A stretch of DNA of 64,000 bases from Stutzerimonas stutzeri (GCF_024448895.1 NZ_JAMOIC010000021.1:1-64000); one strand, 5' to 3'. Positions 35,065 through 45,779 are shown, numbered from the stretch's first letter. The notes: generated by a model not told the origin, from the sequence alone. Translations and numbers: made by a program.

Positions 35065-36618
35065 TCAGTCCGCCGCGCCGTCCTCAGAAAGATACCGATC
35101 CCGTAACTCGCGCTTGAGCACCTTGCCAATGGCGCTTCGTGGCAGCTCATCGATTAATTCAAGGCGGGCCAAGCGCTGGGTTTTGCCGACACGGTCGTTG
35201 AACCAGCTCAGCAGCGCTTCGGGTGCGTGGGTTGCGTCAGACGCGAGGACGACAAAAGCTACCGGCGTTTCTCCCCAGCGCGTCGAAGCCACGCCGACCA
35301 CGGCCACGTCCCCGATGGCCGGATGCTCCCGCAGGATGGCTTCGAGATCGCTCGGGTACAGGTTGAAGCCGCCGGAGATGATCATGTCCTTCTTGCGATC
35401 GAGCAGCGTGAGGAAGCCCTCGGCATCGAAGCGGCCGACGTCGCCGGTGCGGATGAAGCGCTTGCCGCTCGGGTCGAACCACTCGGCTTCGGCGGTCTTC
35501 TCGGGTTTGTTCAGGTAGCCGGTCATCATCGCCGGGGAATGCCCGACGATCTCGCCGATAGCGCCTTCAGGCAGCTCGTTACCGGCATCGTCGATCACAC
35601 GGATGTCATGTCCCTCGGCTGGCTTGCCGACGGTGTGCAATTTGTCCGGATGCTCATGGGCTGCAAGGATGCAGGTGCCGCCGCCTTCGGTCATGCCATA
35701 GGTGTCGATCAACCCGCCCGGCCAGCGCGCCAGAACATCCGCCTTCAGCGCTGCACTGAACGGCGCGCTGGTGCACATCTTGTAGCGGAAGTGGCTGAGG
35801 TCGTATTGATCGAAGTCGTCGTGGGCCATGATCCGCTGGTACTGCACCGGCACCAGCATGGTGTGCGTGACCGCGTGCCGCTGCGCCAGGCTCAGATATT
35901 CCCCGGCGTCGAACTTGGGCATCAGCACTACGGTGCCGCCGAGGGCCAGCGTCGGCAGAAAGGCCACCAGCGTGGTATTCGAGTACAACGGCGTGGAGAT
36001 CAGCGTCGTGGCGTTGTCGCCGTACCCGTAGGCAGCGCTGCGCCGCAGGTGCGCCCAGCGCATGGCATGGGATTGCACGATGCCCTTGGGCTCGCCTGTG
36101 GTGCCCGAGGAATAGATGATGTTGAACGCCCATTCCGGCTGGATCTCGACCGGCTCCGGTGCGGAATCGCTGAGCCAGTCCGCCAGTGTCGACGACTGAT
36201 CCAGGCGCAGGAAAGGGCAGGGTAGTCGGCTGGAGACCCGCTTCAGATGCTCCGCTGCGTTCGCGTCGAGGAAGACCAGCCGAGGCGAGGCGTCGGCCAG
36301 CATCGTCAGCAGACTTTCGGGACTTGCCGAAGGGGCCAGTGGCGCGACGGCGACACCGGCCCGCAAAGCGCCGAGAAACACCGCGGCGTACTCAATGGAG
36401 TTGTACGCACAGATAGCAAGCACGTCGTCCGGCTTCGCGCCGTCACGTTGCAGCGCCGCCGCAACGCGGCTCATGTAACGGTCGAGTTGGGCAAAACTCA
36501 GCGTGCGGTCGTCCTGGATCAGCGCGGGATGATCTGGCTGATGCTTTGCCCAGTATGCGATCAGATCGGGAACTGCAGCGAAGGGTTGATCCAGATCGAC
36601 GGCGTCGTAGGTTTCCAT
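35065..36618 (-). CDS. Second acyl-CoA synthetase (AMP-binding family)
   Basis: A 517-residue ANL-superfamily enzyme with P-loop YSSGTTGEPKGIVQSH, the YGMTEGGG motif, RTGDVGRFDAEGF and the catalytic Lys near the C-terminus in SAIGKVLKRELR. It activates an acid as acyl-adenylate and then acyl-CoA; the chain type cannot be told. The ATG at 36618 is chosen over a 49-codon longer frame that shows no family sequence. It is transcribed toward the catabolic operon from its own promoter, so the island has two CoA-loading enzymes. Confidence 0.88.
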   Translation of the reverse strand: METYDAVDLDQPFAAVPDLIAYWAKHQPDHPALIQDDRTLSFAQLDRYMSRVAAALQRDGAKPDDVLAICAYNSIEYAAVFLGALRAGVAVAPLAPSASPESLLTMLADASPRLVFLDANAAEHLKRVSSRLPCPFLRLDQSSTLADWLSDSAPEPVEIQPEWAFNIIYSSGTTGEPKGIVQSHAMRWAHLRRSAAYGYGDNATTLISTPLYSNTTLVAFLPTLALGGTVVLMPKFDAGEYLSLAQRHAVTHTMLVPVQYQRIMAHDDFDQYDLSHFRYKMCTSAPFSAALKADVLARWPGGLIDTYGMTEGGGTCILAAHEHPDKLHTVGKPAEGHDIRVIDDAGNELPEGAIGEIVGHSPAMMTGYLNKPEKTAEAEWFDPSGKRFIRTGDVGRFDAEGFLTLLDRKKDMIISGGFNLYPSDLEAILREHPAIGDVAVVGVASTRWGETPVAFVVLASDATHAPEALLSWFNDRVGKTQRLARLELIDELPRSAIGKVLKRELRDRYLSEDGAAD

Positions 36619-36902
36619 CACGGGCTCATCCTGTCGGCGTTGGAAGGCGTGTTGTATGCGGGCAGTCTGACGGGCAACCAGGCATGCTCCGAGCCTAGCA
36701 ACCATCAGGGCTAACGGTGGCTGCGTGAAGCGATATTTGCTGCGGCGATGTCGGCCGATCAGCAAGGCGAAACGTTGGAGGCAGATCGCTACTGCTTTTG
36801 GCGTTCAGGCACAGTCAGGCCCGACATGCGCAAACGTATCCTTTCGCCTTGGTCGCCTTAATTTTGCGACAATGCCGGCTCTTAGATCAGACGAGCCCGT
36901 CC
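36619..36902. other. Divergent intergenic region, no gene seen
   Basis: These 284 bp separate the second ligase gene from a small plus-strand gene. They should hold both promoters. I see no repeat, operator-like palindrome or coding sequence worth reporting. Confidence 0.5.
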
Positions 36903-37232
36903 ATGTCCGAACGCAACCCCATCCCCCTGATCCTGACTGCCATAGGCAGCGTCATAGGCACCGTCGCGGTATTGACCTACTACGGTTATGTGCATATCGC
37001 AAAACCCGAGGACGCGCTGCTGCTTGCCGACTACACCATGCTCAAGACTATTCCAGGCGAGGACTATCGCGTCTCGCTGAAGCCGGCCCCACAGGTAGCT
37101 GAATGCATCGATGGTGTGCTGGTGCTTTTCGATACCGAGCAGAAGGGACTGACAGGCGTGCTGGTAGATAATCGCAAGCGTGCGATCCGTTGCATGGGTC
37201 AGCAGGTGCCCGCGCAACCGGCTAATCCCTAA
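36903..37232 (+). CDS. Small single-pass membrane protein of unknown function
   Basis: A 109-residue protein with one hydrophobic helix near the N-terminus (LILTAIGSVIGTVAVLTYYGYV, about 9-30) and a soluble tail with two cysteines (CIDG and RCMG), which could form a disulfide if the tail is periplasmic. I do not recognise a family. The longer frame upstream is rejected; the ATG at 36903 is the first that leaves the helix at the N-terminus. A strong terminator follows 26 bp after the stop, which supports a real gene. Confidence 0.7.
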   Translation: MSERNPIPLILTAIGSVIGTVAVLTYYGYVHIAKPEDALLLADYTMLKTIPGEDYRVSLKPAPQVAECIDGVLVLFDTEQKGLTGVLVDNRKRAIRCMGQQVPAQPANP

Positions 37233-37256
37233 TACCCACGCACTGCGTCACGGGCA

Positions 37257-37288
37257 ATAAAAAGCCCGCCATGATGGCGGGCTTTTTT
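37257..37288 (+). terminator. Rho-independent terminator
   Basis: The 12-bp arms 37259-37270 and 37276-37287 pair perfectly around ATGAT, with A run before and six T after. It ends the small membrane protein gene and may also stop lptF transcripts from the other side. Confidence 0.92.
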
Positions 37289-37328
37289 ACTTTCCCGCAT
37301 ACCGCCGGGACCGTTCAGCCGAGCTGAA

Positions 37329-38132
37329 TCACTGCATCGACGAACGGGGTGCTACGCGCTGATCATCGTTCGAAATTGTCACTTCCACTCGACGGTTCAT
37401 GGCGCGGCTGGAAGGCGAGTCATTGCTCGCTACCGGATACTCTTCGCCATAGCCGACTGCCTGGATACGCTGTGGATCAACGCCAGCACGGGTCAGGGCA
37501 CGACGCACGGATTCTGCGCGGCGCTCGGACAGTTGCTGGTTGTATGAATCCGAACCAGTGCTGTCGGTGTAACCCTCGACTACCACCTTGCGCTCAGGGT
37601 TCTCTTGCAGGAATTGCGCAAGCTTCTGCACGCCGCGCATGCCCGACGGCTTCAATTCAGACTTGTTTAGATCGAACAGCACGTCGCCGAAGGTCACCAG
37701 CGTGCCACGTTCAGTCTGCTTGGCTTGCAGGTCCTGCTGCAGCTGGCGGATCTCATCCTGCTGACGCTTGAGCTGCTGCTCGCGGGATTCCAGGCGGGCT
37801 TCGGCGCGTTTTGCCGATGCCTTCTCGATGTCCTGCTCGGCAGTACGCAGGGCGATGGTCTGCTCAGCCAGCTCGATCCGGCGCTTGGCCAGATACGACA
37901 GCTGATCGACGGTGTTCTCGTCTGCATCCTTCTGGAACGCCTGGTTGGCCTTTTCCAGTGACTTGCCGGCATCTTCGGTTTCCAACGCGGCGAGCTTGCT
38001 GGAGCGCGCATCAGCTTGCAGCTGCGAATATTGGCTGCGCGCCTGTTCCAGATTCTGGTTCGGCTGCGACGAGCAGGCCGCGAGACCGATAGTCATGGCC
38101 AGCAGGGTTGGGAGGGCGAGTAATTTATTCAT
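37329..38132 (-). CDS. lptF: OmpA-family outer membrane lipoprotein, LptF-like
   Basis: A 267-residue lipoprotein: signal peptide with lipobox GLAAC, so Cys20 is lipidated. Residues about 30-140 are a helical, coiled-coil-rich DUF4398-type region, and residues about 150-255 are an OmpA C-terminal peptidoglycan-binding domain (FDLNKSELK, EGYTDSTGSDSYNQQLSERRAESV). It matches P. aeruginosa LptF (lipotoxin F), a stress-induced outer membrane protein under AlgU control there. The gene lies 45 bp downstream of a DUF4398 lipoprotein gene, the same pairing as in P. aeruginosa. Confidence 0.88.
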   Translation of the reverse strand: MNKLLALPTLLAMTIGLAACSSQPNQNLEQARSQYSQLQADARSSKLAALETEDAGKSLEKANQAFQKDADENTVDQLSYLAKRRIELAEQTIALRTAEQDIEKASAKRAEARLESREQQLKRQQDEIRQLQQDLQAKQTERGTLVTFGDVLFDLNKSELKPSGMRGVQKLAQFLQENPERKVVVEGYTDSTGSDSYNQQLSERRAESVRRALTRAGVDPQRIQAVGYGEEYPVASNDSPSSRAMNRRVEVTISNDDQRVAPRSSMQ

Positions 38133-38177
38133 ATCGAATCATCCTGTGTTCAAGGCGTTGAGAGTCGAGCGGGGTGA

Positions 38178-38573
38178 TCACTGCATGCCGCGCATGCTTT
38201 CCTCGCGCAGTTCCTGGATCCCCTGATTGGCGTCCTCTACGGCCTTTTGCGCCTTGGCGGCCTGGGCCTTGCGCTCCGCTACGCGGGCGTCCCACTCGGC
38301 CTGCTCGGCCAGTTTGCGTGCTTCGTCGTAATTTTCTTTCTGCATGGCCATTTCAGCCTGCTTCCACTTTTCCTGCGCTGCGCGCATTTCGACAGCGGCG
38401 TATTCGGTGCCGCCTGCACTCACGGCGCTACGTACCGCGGATTCGGTGACGGCGAACTGCTCGTTCGGTGGATTGCCGGCACAACCAACCAGCAGCAGGC
38501 CTCCCAGTGCAACGGCCGCCAGCTTGGGTAGCTGGAATCGCGGAAGGGGGCTTTCGATGGTGTTCATTTTCAT
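38178..38573 (-). CDS. DUF4398 lipoprotein
   Basis: A 131-residue lipoprotein with lipobox LLVGC (lipidated Cys31), followed by a charged helical region with alternating Ala, Glu and Lys typical of DUF4398. This is the same kind of region seen in the N-terminal part of LptF next door, so the two probably arose by duplication or work together in the outer membrane/periplasm. The ATG at 38573 follows a GGAG eight bases upstream; the longer frame is ignored. Probably co-transcribed with lptF. Confidence 0.83.
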   Translation of the reverse strand: MKMNTIESPLPRFQLPKLAAVALGGLLLVGCAGNPPNEQFAVTESAVRSAVSAGGTEYAAVEMRAAQEKWKQAEMAMQKENYDEARKLAEQAEWDARVAERKAQAAKAQKAVEDANQGIQELREESMRGMQ

Positions 38574-38783
38574 GGCCAGTCTCCAATGAGGTTTCGAGAA
38601 CAGTGCCCGCAAGCCTCGTGCTTGGCCGTCTTCGATGGTCAAGCAATCAGAACGGGCATGTTTTTGTGAGGCCATCTGAGCGTAATCGTTCCGGATTATT
38701 ACCAAACGAAACGTCTGGACGTGGCTCCGTAGACGTGTTTTGGGCGCCAGAATCATGCTTTCGGTGATGATCGGATACCCGCG

Positions 38784-38807
38784 GAGCGGCCGATTTACGG
38801 GCCGCTC
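38784..38807. terminator. Hairpin downstream of the 114-residue protein gene
   Basis: GAGCGGCC (38784-38791) and GGCCGCTC (38800-38807) pair around 8 nt, 14 bp beyond the stop of the minus-strand gene. There is no clear T run. Confidence 0.45.
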
Positions 38808-38820
38808 TGCCGGGTTGGGG

Positions 38821-39165
38821 TCAGGAATCCGCGGCTGATTGCTCGGCTAGCAACCGCTCCAGGTGTTTGCGCGAAAGTGCCAGAAACCGGGGGGTCGGGC
38901 CGACATCTTCGTAAATGGGGTCGCCCTGCTCATCGGTCGAGATCACCTTGGTACCGCGCTGGTAGGGAAGGCTGGTCTCGATGCCTTCCAGTGCTGCGCC
39001 TACCAACTCACCGAGCAGCTCCTCTGTGCTTCGCTTCGGATACATCTCGGCCAGCGCTGCCAGTCGTGCGGCGCTCTCGACGTCCAGCGGAATGGTGTAT
39101 TGCGTGCTGCTCATGCGGCCGGTGGCACTGCTTTCCCACTCTTGAACCAACTCTGTGATTTTCAT
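38821..39165 (-). CDS. Conserved small protein with RHH-like N-terminal half
   Basis: A 114-residue soluble protein. Residues about 20-62 run [20 protein letters not shown]... [16 protein letters not shown], a short beta strand plus two helices like a ribbon-helix-helix DNA-binding motif; the C-terminal half ends in a helical [11 protein letters not shown]. It corresponds by position to a conserved Pseudomonas gene beside ppc (the PA3688 position), called a type 1 pili tip component in some annotations without evidence I can see here. GGAGC ribosome binding site. It diverges from ppc with about 200 bp between. Confidence 0.72.
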   Translation of the reverse strand: MKITELVQEWESSATGRMSSTQYTIPLDVESAARLAALAEMYPKRSTEELLGELVGAALEGIETSLPYQRGTKVISTDEQGDPIYEDVGPTPRFLALSRKHLERLLAEQSAADS

Positions 39166-39363
39166 CTAGCTCCATCCTTAGCCCGCGTGAGCGAGCACTA
39201 TTGGCGGGTATTGCGGACGAACAACGAACAGGCTCGCTCCGCTATGCCTTGTCTTCGACGTAGACGCTGGGCACTCTGTTTGGACGGTTCATACAGCGTA
39301 GCCGTTCAGCCTCGGTTGCATTTCGGTTGCGAGCTTTTGTTGGTGCGGTCTGGGAGACAGAAC

Positions 39364-41997
39364 ATGGCGCAAATCGACGCGCGACTGCGCGAGAACGTTC
39401 ATCTGCTCGGCGAACTGCTGGGCAATACCATTCGTGAACAACTCGGCGATGCCTTCTTCGACAAGATCGAGCGCATCCGCAAAGGGGCCAAAGGCGCACG
39501 ACGCGGGTCGGCCGACGGGGCCCGGCTGCTGCAGGAGACGCTCGATGGGTTGGCAGACGACGAGCTGTTGCCGATGACGCGTGCGTTCAACCAATTCCTC
39601 AATCTGGCCAATATCGCCGAGCAGTACCATCAGGTGCGTCGACGCCGGCCGGGTGAGCCCGCGCCCTTTGAATTCAGTGCCCTGGGAGGGCTGCTTGAGC
39701 GGCTCAAGGGCGAAGGTTTCGCTCAGGAATTCCTCGCGCGGCAGGTGGGCCGACTGGAAATCGAGCTGGTGCTGACGGCGCACCCGACTGAAGTGTCGCG
39801 ACGAACCCTGATCCAGAAGTACGACGCCATCGCTGCGCAGCTGGCGGCGCGTGACCACACCGACCTCGGCGCGGCGGAGCTGTCGAAGATCGAGCTGCGG
39901 CTGCAGCGCCTGGTCGCCGAAGCCTGGCACACCGAAGAGATCCGTCGCAGCCGTCCGACGCCGGTAGAAGAGGCCAAGTGGGGCTTCGCGGTAATCGAGA
40001 ATTCATTGTGGCAAGCGCTGCCGAATGTGCTGCGTCAGACCGACCTGGCGCTCAAGCGCAGCACCGGGCTGCATCTGCCGCTGGACGCCTCACCGATCCG
40101 TTTCGCCTCCTGGATGGGGGGCGACCGCGACGGCAACCCGAACGTGACCGCTGAAGTCTCCCGCGAAGTGCTGCTGGCGCGTTGGGTCGCGGCTGACCTT
40201 TTCCTGCGTGACATCGAAGGGCTGATTGCGGCGCTTTCGATGCAGACCGCCAGCGACGAGCTGCTGCAACACAGTGGCGAGTCGGCCGAACCTTACCGTG
40301 CCTTGCTCAAGCGGTTGCGCGATCGTCTGGTGGCCACGCGCGACTGGTCGATCAACGCGATCGAACATGGCCAACCAGCGCCGACTGAGGTACTGCAGGA
40401 CAACGCCGACCTCCGTGAGCCGCTTGAGCTCTGCTACCACTCGCTGCACGCTTGCGGCATGGGAATGATCGCCGACGGGGACTTGCTTGACACCCTGCGG
40501 CGCGTCGCGGCGTTCGGCCTGTTCCTTGTGCGACTGGATATCCGTCAGGACTCGGCTCGGCATGTCGCTGCGCTGGCCGAGATAACCGACTACCTGGGGA
40601 TCGGTCATTACGATCAGTGGGACGAGCAGAAGCGTTTGGATTTTCTCCAGGGCGAACTGAACAACCGCCGGCCGCTGCTGCCATCGCACTTTCAGCCTTC
40701 TGCCGAAACGGCCGAGGTGCTCGAAACCTGTCGCGTCGTCGCTCAGGCGCCCGGTGCATCGCTGGGCTCCTATGTCATCTCCATGGCCAAGGGTGCGTCG
40801 GACGTGCTGGCGGTCCAGCTGCTGCTCAAAGAGGCGGGACTGCAACGGCCGATGCGAGTGGTGCCGCTGTTCGAGACGCTCGACGATCTCAACAATGCAG
40901 GGCCGGCCATCGAACAGCTGCTGGGTCTGCCCGGCTACCGCCAGCGCCTGCATGGCCCGCAAGAGGTGATGATTGGTTACTCGGATTCGGCCAAGGATGC
41001 CGGCACCACGGCCGCTGCCTGGGCGCAATACCGCGCGCAAGAGAGCCTGGTCGATATCTGCCGCGAACATCAGGTCGAACTGCTGCTATTCCATGGCCGT
41101 GGCGGCACAGTGGGCCGAGGCGGCGGTCCGGCCCACGCGGCGATCCTTTCCCAGCCGCCGGGATCCGTAGCGGGGCGTTTCCGTACCACCGAGCAGGGCG
41201 AGATGATTCGCTTCAAGTTCGGCCTGCCGGACATTGCCGAGCAGAATCTCAGCCTGTATCTCGCAGCGGTGCTGGAAGCAACCCTGCTACCGCCGCCGAT
41301 GCCCGAGCCGGACTGGCGTGAAACCATGGAGCAGCTGGCCAAGGACGGGGTGGCCGGATACCGCAGCGTGGTGCGCGACCACCCGCAATTCGTCGAGTAC
41401 TTCCGCCAGGCAACGCCGGAGCAGGAGCTTGGCCGCCTACCATTGGGTAGCCGGCCGTCCAAGCGCCGCGAAGGGGGCGTTGAAAGCTTGCGTGCGATTC
41501 CGTGGATTTTTGCCTGGACCCAGACACGGCTGATGCTGCCGGCCTGGTTGGGCTGGGAACAGGCACTACGCGCTGCGCTGGAGCGCGGCGAAGGCGAGCG
41601 GTTGAAGCAGATGCGCCAGCGTTGGCCATTCTTCAGCACCCGGATAGACATGCTGGAAATGGTGTTGGCGAAGGCTGACGCAGATATCGCCGAGGGCTAC
41701 GACGAGCGGCTGGTCACCGATGAACTGCAGCCGCTGGGGCGCGATTTACGTGACAGATTGTCGCAGGCCGTAGCGGCGATACTGCAGTTGACCAATCAGT
41801 CGGAGTTGCTGGCGCATAGCCCGGCCACATTGGAAGCCTTCAGTCTGCGCAACACCTATCTGGACCCGTTGCATCTGATGCAAACCGAGCTTTTGGCGCG
41901 CTCGCGGCAACAGCAGAGCCCAGCGGCAAGCCCTCTGGAGCAAGCTTTGTTGGTCAGTGTCGCGGGTATCGCGGCAGGGTTGCGCAACACGGGTTGA
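39364..41997 (+). CDS. ppc: Phosphoenolpyruvate carboxylase
   Basis: Ppc makes oxaloacetate from phosphoenolpyruvate and bicarbonate to refill the citric acid cycle. The 877-residue protein has the catalytic His140 in [24 protein letters not shown], the [14 protein letters not shown] loop and [17 protein letters not shown]. The frame stays open 167 codons upstream, but the ATG at 39364 starts the usual [12 protein letters not shown] sequence. Allosteric control by acetyl-CoA and aspartate is known for the family. Its neighbours match the P. aeruginosa ppc region. Confidence 0.97.
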   Translation: MAQIDARLRENVHLLGELLGNTIREQLGDAFFDKIERIRKGAKGARRGSADGARLLQETLDGLADDELLPMTRAFNQFLNLANIAEQYHQVRRRRPGEPAPFEFSALGGLLERLKGEGFAQEFLARQVGRLEIELVLTAHPTEVSRRTLIQKYDAIAAQLAARDHTDLGAAELSKIELRLQRLVAEAWHTEEIRRSRPTPVEEAKWGFAVIENSLWQALPNVLRQTDLALKRSTGLHLPLDASPIRFASWMGGDRDGNPNVTAEVSREVLLARWVAADLFLRDIEGLIAALSMQTASDELLQHSGESAEPYRALLKRLRDRLVATRDWSINAIEHGQPAPTEVLQDNADLREPLELCYHSLHACGMGMIADGDLLDTLRRVAAFGLFLVRLDIRQDSARHVAALAEITDYLGIGHYDQWDEQKRLDFLQGELNNRRPLLPSHFQPSAETAEVLETCRVVAQAPGASLGSYVISMAKGASDVLAVQLLLKEAGLQRPMRVVPLFETLDDLNNAGPAIEQLLGLPGYRQRLHGPQEVMIGYSDSAKDAGTTAAAWAQYRAQESLVDICREHQVELLLFHGRGGTVGRGGGPAHAAILSQPPGSVAGRFRTTEQGEMIRFKFGLPDIAEQNLSLYLAAVLEATLLPPPMPEPDWRETMEQLAKDGVAGYRSVVRDHPQFVEYFRQATPEQELGRLPLGSRPSKRREGGVESLRAIPWIFAWTQTRLMLPAWLGWEQALRAALERGEGERLKQMRQRWPFFSTRIDMLEMVLAKADADIAEGYDERLVTDELQPLGRDLRDRLSQAVAAILQLTNQSELLAHSPATLEAFSLRNTYLDPLHLMQTELLARSRQQQSPAASPLEQALLVSVAGIAAGLRNTG

Positions 41998-42050
41998 TGC
42001 TTCCCAGCCTGGTTCATGGGGCGTCTGGCAAACGTCACCATGTGCGGCTG

Positions 42051-42068
42051 GCGGCATTTTTATGCCGC
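42051..42068 (+). terminator. Short hairpin between ppc and adk
   Basis: GCGGCAT (42051-42057) and ATGCCGC (42062-42068) pair around TTTT about 55 bp after the ppc stop. No T run follows, so termination is doubtful. Confidence 0.4.
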
Positions 42069-42183
42069 ATTGGGCTGCCTGAATGCCGCTACTGAAGGTG
42101 CCGTGGCCGCCGCTTGTCTGCATTCTGTGCGCTGTGTATCGTGTTCAACCTTTTGTCGCATGGCGGCAAACCAGAATTTTTGA

Positions 42184-42900
<717 letters not shown>

Positions 42901-42916
42901 TATCGCTTTGCTAAGT

Positions 42917-42945
42917 AAACGGCCCGCTTGCGGGCCGTTTTCGTT
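42917..42945 (+). terminator. Rho-independent terminator of adk
   Basis: Arms 42917-42927 and 42930-42940 (AAACGGCCCGC with GCGGGCCGTTT) pair around a 2-nt loop, followed by TTCGTTT. It lies 16 bp after the adk stop. Confidence 0.88.
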
Positions 42946-43042
42946 TCCGGCACACCCCGCATTGATGGCGCGTTCGATATTCAATCGCCGCAAGTGCTAC
43001 TGCTACAATCGCCGCCCTTTTTCCCGCTGACCGGAACCTCTA

Positions 43043-43720
43043 ATGACCACGCTGCTGGCCCTGGACACTGCCACCGAAGCCTGCTCCGTCGCGCTGTTGC
43101 ATGACGGCCGCGTGCTGAGTCATTACGAGGTGATCCCGCGGCTGCACGCGCAACGTCTTCTGCCCATGATCCAGACCCTTCTGAGCGAGGCGGGCATCGC
43201 ACTCACGGCAGTCGATGCCCTGGCCTTCGGTCGCGGCCCTGGTGCGTTCACCGGTGTTCGCATCGCGGTTGGCGTGATTCAGGGATTGGCGTTCGCGCTG
43301 GAGCGTCCCGTGCTGCCGGTCTCGACCCTGGCGACCATCGCCCAGCGCGCGCATCGCGAACAGAGTGCGGAGCAGGTTGCCGTGGCGATCGATGCCCGCA
43401 TGGACGAGGTGTATTGGGGCTGTTACCGAGCCCAGCAGGGCGAAATGCAACTGGCCGGCAGTGAGGCTGTATTGCCGCCGGAACAGGTCCAGCTACCGCT
43501 TGGAAACAGCGGCGAGTGGTTCGGCGCAGGTACTGGCTGGGGGTACGGTTCGCGCCTGGCCGTCCAGCCTGCAGCAGCTGATTCCACACTGCTGCCGCAC
43601 GCCGAAGACCTGCTTACATTGGCAGGTTTTGCCTGGCGCCGTGGCGAAGCGGTAGATGCCGATCAGGCCCAGCCGATCTACCTGCGTGACAACGTCGCAA
43701 CACCGAAGGCCGCTCGCTGA
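43043..43720 (+). CDS. tsaB: tRNA threonylcarbamoyladenosine biosynthesis protein TsaB
   Basis: TsaB is the scaffold partner of TsaD in making t6A37 on ANN-decoding tRNAs. The 225-residue protein has the ASKHA-fold start LLALDTATEACSVAL (3-17) and the conserved FGRGPGAFTGVRIAVGVIQGLAF segment (about 62-84). Length fits. A TACAAT sequence at 43004-43009 could be its -10 element. The position after ppc and adk is as in P. aeruginosa. Confidence 0.94.
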   Translation: MTTLLALDTATEACSVALLHDGRVLSHYEVIPRLHAQRLLPMIQTLLSEAGIALTAVDALAFGRGPGAFTGVRIAVGVIQGLAFALERPVLPVSTLATIAQRAHREQSAEQVAVAIDARMDEVYWGCYRAQQGEMQLAGSEAVLPPEQVQLPLGNSGEWFGAGTGWGYGSRLAVQPAAADSTLLPHAEDLLTLAGFAWRRGEAVDADQAQPIYLRDNVATPKAAR

Positions 43721-43781
43721 CAAGCGGCATTGCCAATTGTCAGGCAGCTCGCTAGAGTCGGCGCACTCGAACAGGTGAATG

Positions 43782-44141
43782 ATGCGCCTAAACGGTCTCG
43801 CCCCCTCAGCCTATCCCATTGAACGTCCTGCCCAGCCCGGCAGCGCGCCGGTCCCTTATCGCGAGAGCGAAAGGGCTGCGGAACAGGCTCGCGAGTCCAT
43901 CGTCACCCCGGTCAGCCAGCCCGATTCCACCTACGAGCACCTTTCCCGACCCAGCAAAAGCGAATCGACCGACTATGGTTCGGTCATTTCCGGTGATTTC
44001 ATGCCGGCTCGCTTCGAAGCCATGATGGAGCGGCCCCTGACCAGTCGGGCCACCCAGGCGCTGCAGAGCTATGGCAGCACCGCCAGCTTCACGGCCGACG
44101 TAGACGCTCACGAAGTGCTCGGTCTGGATCTCTATGCCTGA
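43782..44141 (+). CDS. Conserved Pseudomonas hypothetical protein
   Basis: A 119-residue hydrophilic protein rich in Pro, Ser and Glu in its first half, with a C-terminal DAHEVLGLDLYA. No motif, membrane segment or signal is seen and I do not recognise a family. The second of two adjacent ATG codons is chosen because AGG lies six bases before it. It sits between tsaB and the DUF72 gene and may be co-transcribed with both. Confidence 0.6.
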   Translation: MRLNGLAPSAYPIERPAQPGSAPVPYRESERAAEQARESIVTPVSQPDSTYEHLSRPSKSESTDYGSVISGDFMPARFEAMMERPLTSRATQALQSYGSTASFTADVDAHEVLGLDLYA

Positions 44142-44158
44142 GGCGTAGTGAACCGCGT

Positions 44159-45028
44159 TTGAATCTTCCCTATTTCCTTGGTTGCCCGTCCTGGAATGAT
44201 GCCGCATGGCGCGGTGCGCTCTATGCCCCAGGCTTGCCGGCAAGCGAATTCCTGTCGAGCTATTGCTCGGTTTTCAATACCGTCGAGGGCAATACCACGC
44301 TTTATGCCTGGCCATCGGCGCAGAAGATCGCGCGCTGGGCGGCGTTGATGCCAGAAGGCTTTCGCTTTTGCGCCAAGCTGCCACGTGAGATCAGTCAGGC
44401 GCCGGATCTGCGAGATGTGGTCGATCTGGTCGTTTCGTTCCGCAATCTGCTTGCCCCCCTCGGCACACGGGTGACGCCATTCTGGTTACAGCTGCCGGCA
44501 TCCTTTGGTCCTGCTCGACTTGATGAGGTGTCGCAGCTGATCGAGGCTCTGAACCGGCCGCTCGCTGTGGAGGTCCGGCACGCCGCCTTCTTCGCCCGCG
44601 GCGAGGAGGAGCGGGCGCTGAACCGGATGCTGCACGAGCGGGGTGTGGAGCGAATCTGCATGGACACCCGCGCGCTGTTCAGCTGTCAGTCTCGCGATCC
44701 GGCACTGATTCACGCTCAGAGCAAGAAGCCGCGGTTGCCGGTGCGGCCAACGGCGTTCAGCGATTCCCCGCAGCTGCGTTTTGTCGGGCATCCCGAACTG
44801 GAAGCGAACGACCAATTTCTGCTGCCGTGGCTGGAAAAAGTGGCCGGATGGATCGAGGAGGGCAAGCGCCCGCATGTTTATCTGCACACGCCTGACAACC
44901 GGCTCGCGCCAGAACTGGCCATGCGTTTCCATGATCAGCTCAGCAAGCGACTGCCAGGCCTGCCGCCCTTACCGGTAGCGCCCATGCAGAGCGAGTCGCA
45001 GTTATCTCTGCTCGGCAGCGAACGATGA
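44159..45028 (+). CDS. DUF72 family protein
   Basis: A 289-residue protein of the DUF72 (YecE) family, a TIM-barrel-like fold of unknown function: GCPSWNDAAWRGALYAP (8-24), the FNTVEGNTTLY segment with the family's conserved N and Y residues, the PREISQ stretch and the C-terminal YLHTPDN. The family start is reached only with a TTG at 44159; no ATG or GTG is available in frame upstream before a stop. Translation may therefore be weak or coupled to the previous gene, 17 bp away. Confidence 0.83.
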   Translation: MNLPYFLGCPSWNDAAWRGALYAPGLPASEFLSSYCSVFNTVEGNTTLYAWPSAQKIARWAALMPEGFRFCAKLPREISQAPDLRDVVDLVVSFRNLLAPLGTRVTPFWLQLPASFGPARLDEVSQLIEALNRPLAVEVRHAAFFARGEEERALNRMLHERGVERICMDTRALFSCQSRDPALIHAQSKKPRLPVRPTAFSDSPQLRFVGHPELEANDQFLLPWLEKVAGWIEEGKRPHVYLHTPDNRLAPELAMRFHDQLSKRLPGLPPLPVAPMQSESQLSLLGSER

Positions 45029-45086
45029 TCGCCCTTGCACCGGCAAGGTGCTGCAACCTTGAAGCACCGCCGTTGCCGAAAACTGC

Positions 45087-45779
45087 ATGACGTTCGGCCG
45101 TTTCTTTCTCCTTCTACTGCTCGCGCTGGGCGGTTTCGTTTACGCAGTCTGGCGTGGGCATGTCGACGTCCCGCCAAAGTGGAATCCCTGGGCGCCGCTG
45201 GACATTCGCGAGGCGCCCAATCTGCTGACCTCATACAAGCTCCGCCGGCTGCAGGAGGACCGAAAGCTGTGCGAGATGGCGCTGGCTACGTCCGATCTTA
45301 AATACGTTGCCGTGCCCGACAGTACGCCGCAGGCGGGCTGTCCGGTTGAAAACGCCGTGCGAGTCACTGGCTCGGCGGTGAAATTCAATAGCGCCTGGTT
45401 GGCGACCTGCCCACTGGCCGCGGCCTATGCGATGTTCGAGCGCCACGGCCTGCAGCCTGCCGCACAGCAGGTGTTCGGGCAGCCGGTGGCGCGGATCGAT
45501 CATTTCGGCAGCTTCGCTTGTCGCAATATTGCGCGCAGCAATCGGCGTAGTCAGCATGCCTCCGCTAATGCGCTGGACCTCGCCGGTTTCAGGCTGCAGG
45601 ACGGAACCCGCATTACCGTGGCGCGCGACTGGAAGGGCGACGACGACAAGGCGCGCTTCCTTCGCCAGGTCAAGACTGCTGCCTGCAACGCTTTCAAGAT
45701 CACCCTGAGTCCTGAATACAACGCTGCGCATCACGATCATTTCCACGTGGATATGGGCGGCTTTGGCATGTGCCGCTGA
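45087..45779 (+). CDS. Extensin-like C-terminal domain protein (putative peptidoglycan enzyme)
   Basis: A 230-residue protein with an N-terminal membrane anchor or signal ([17 protein letters not shown], 6-22) and an extensin-like C-terminal domain related to M15 peptidases. The metal-binding pattern is visible: [14 protein letters not shown] in the middle and [12 protein letters not shown] near the end. Several cysteines point to an envelope location. A role in cell wall peptide cleavage is inferred from the M15 relation. No clear ribosome binding site precedes the ATG. Confidence 0.8.
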   Translation: MTFGRFFLLLLLALGGFVYAVWRGHVDVPPKWNPWAPLDIREAPNLLTSYKLRRLQEDRKLCEMALATSDLKYVAVPDSTPQAGCPVENAVRVTGSAVKFNSAWLATCPLAAAYAMFERHGLQPAAQQVFGQPVARIDHFGSFACRNIARSNRRSQHASANALDLAGFRLQDGTRITVARDWKGDDDKARFLRQVKTAACNAFKITLSPEYNAAHHDHFHVDMGGFGMCR

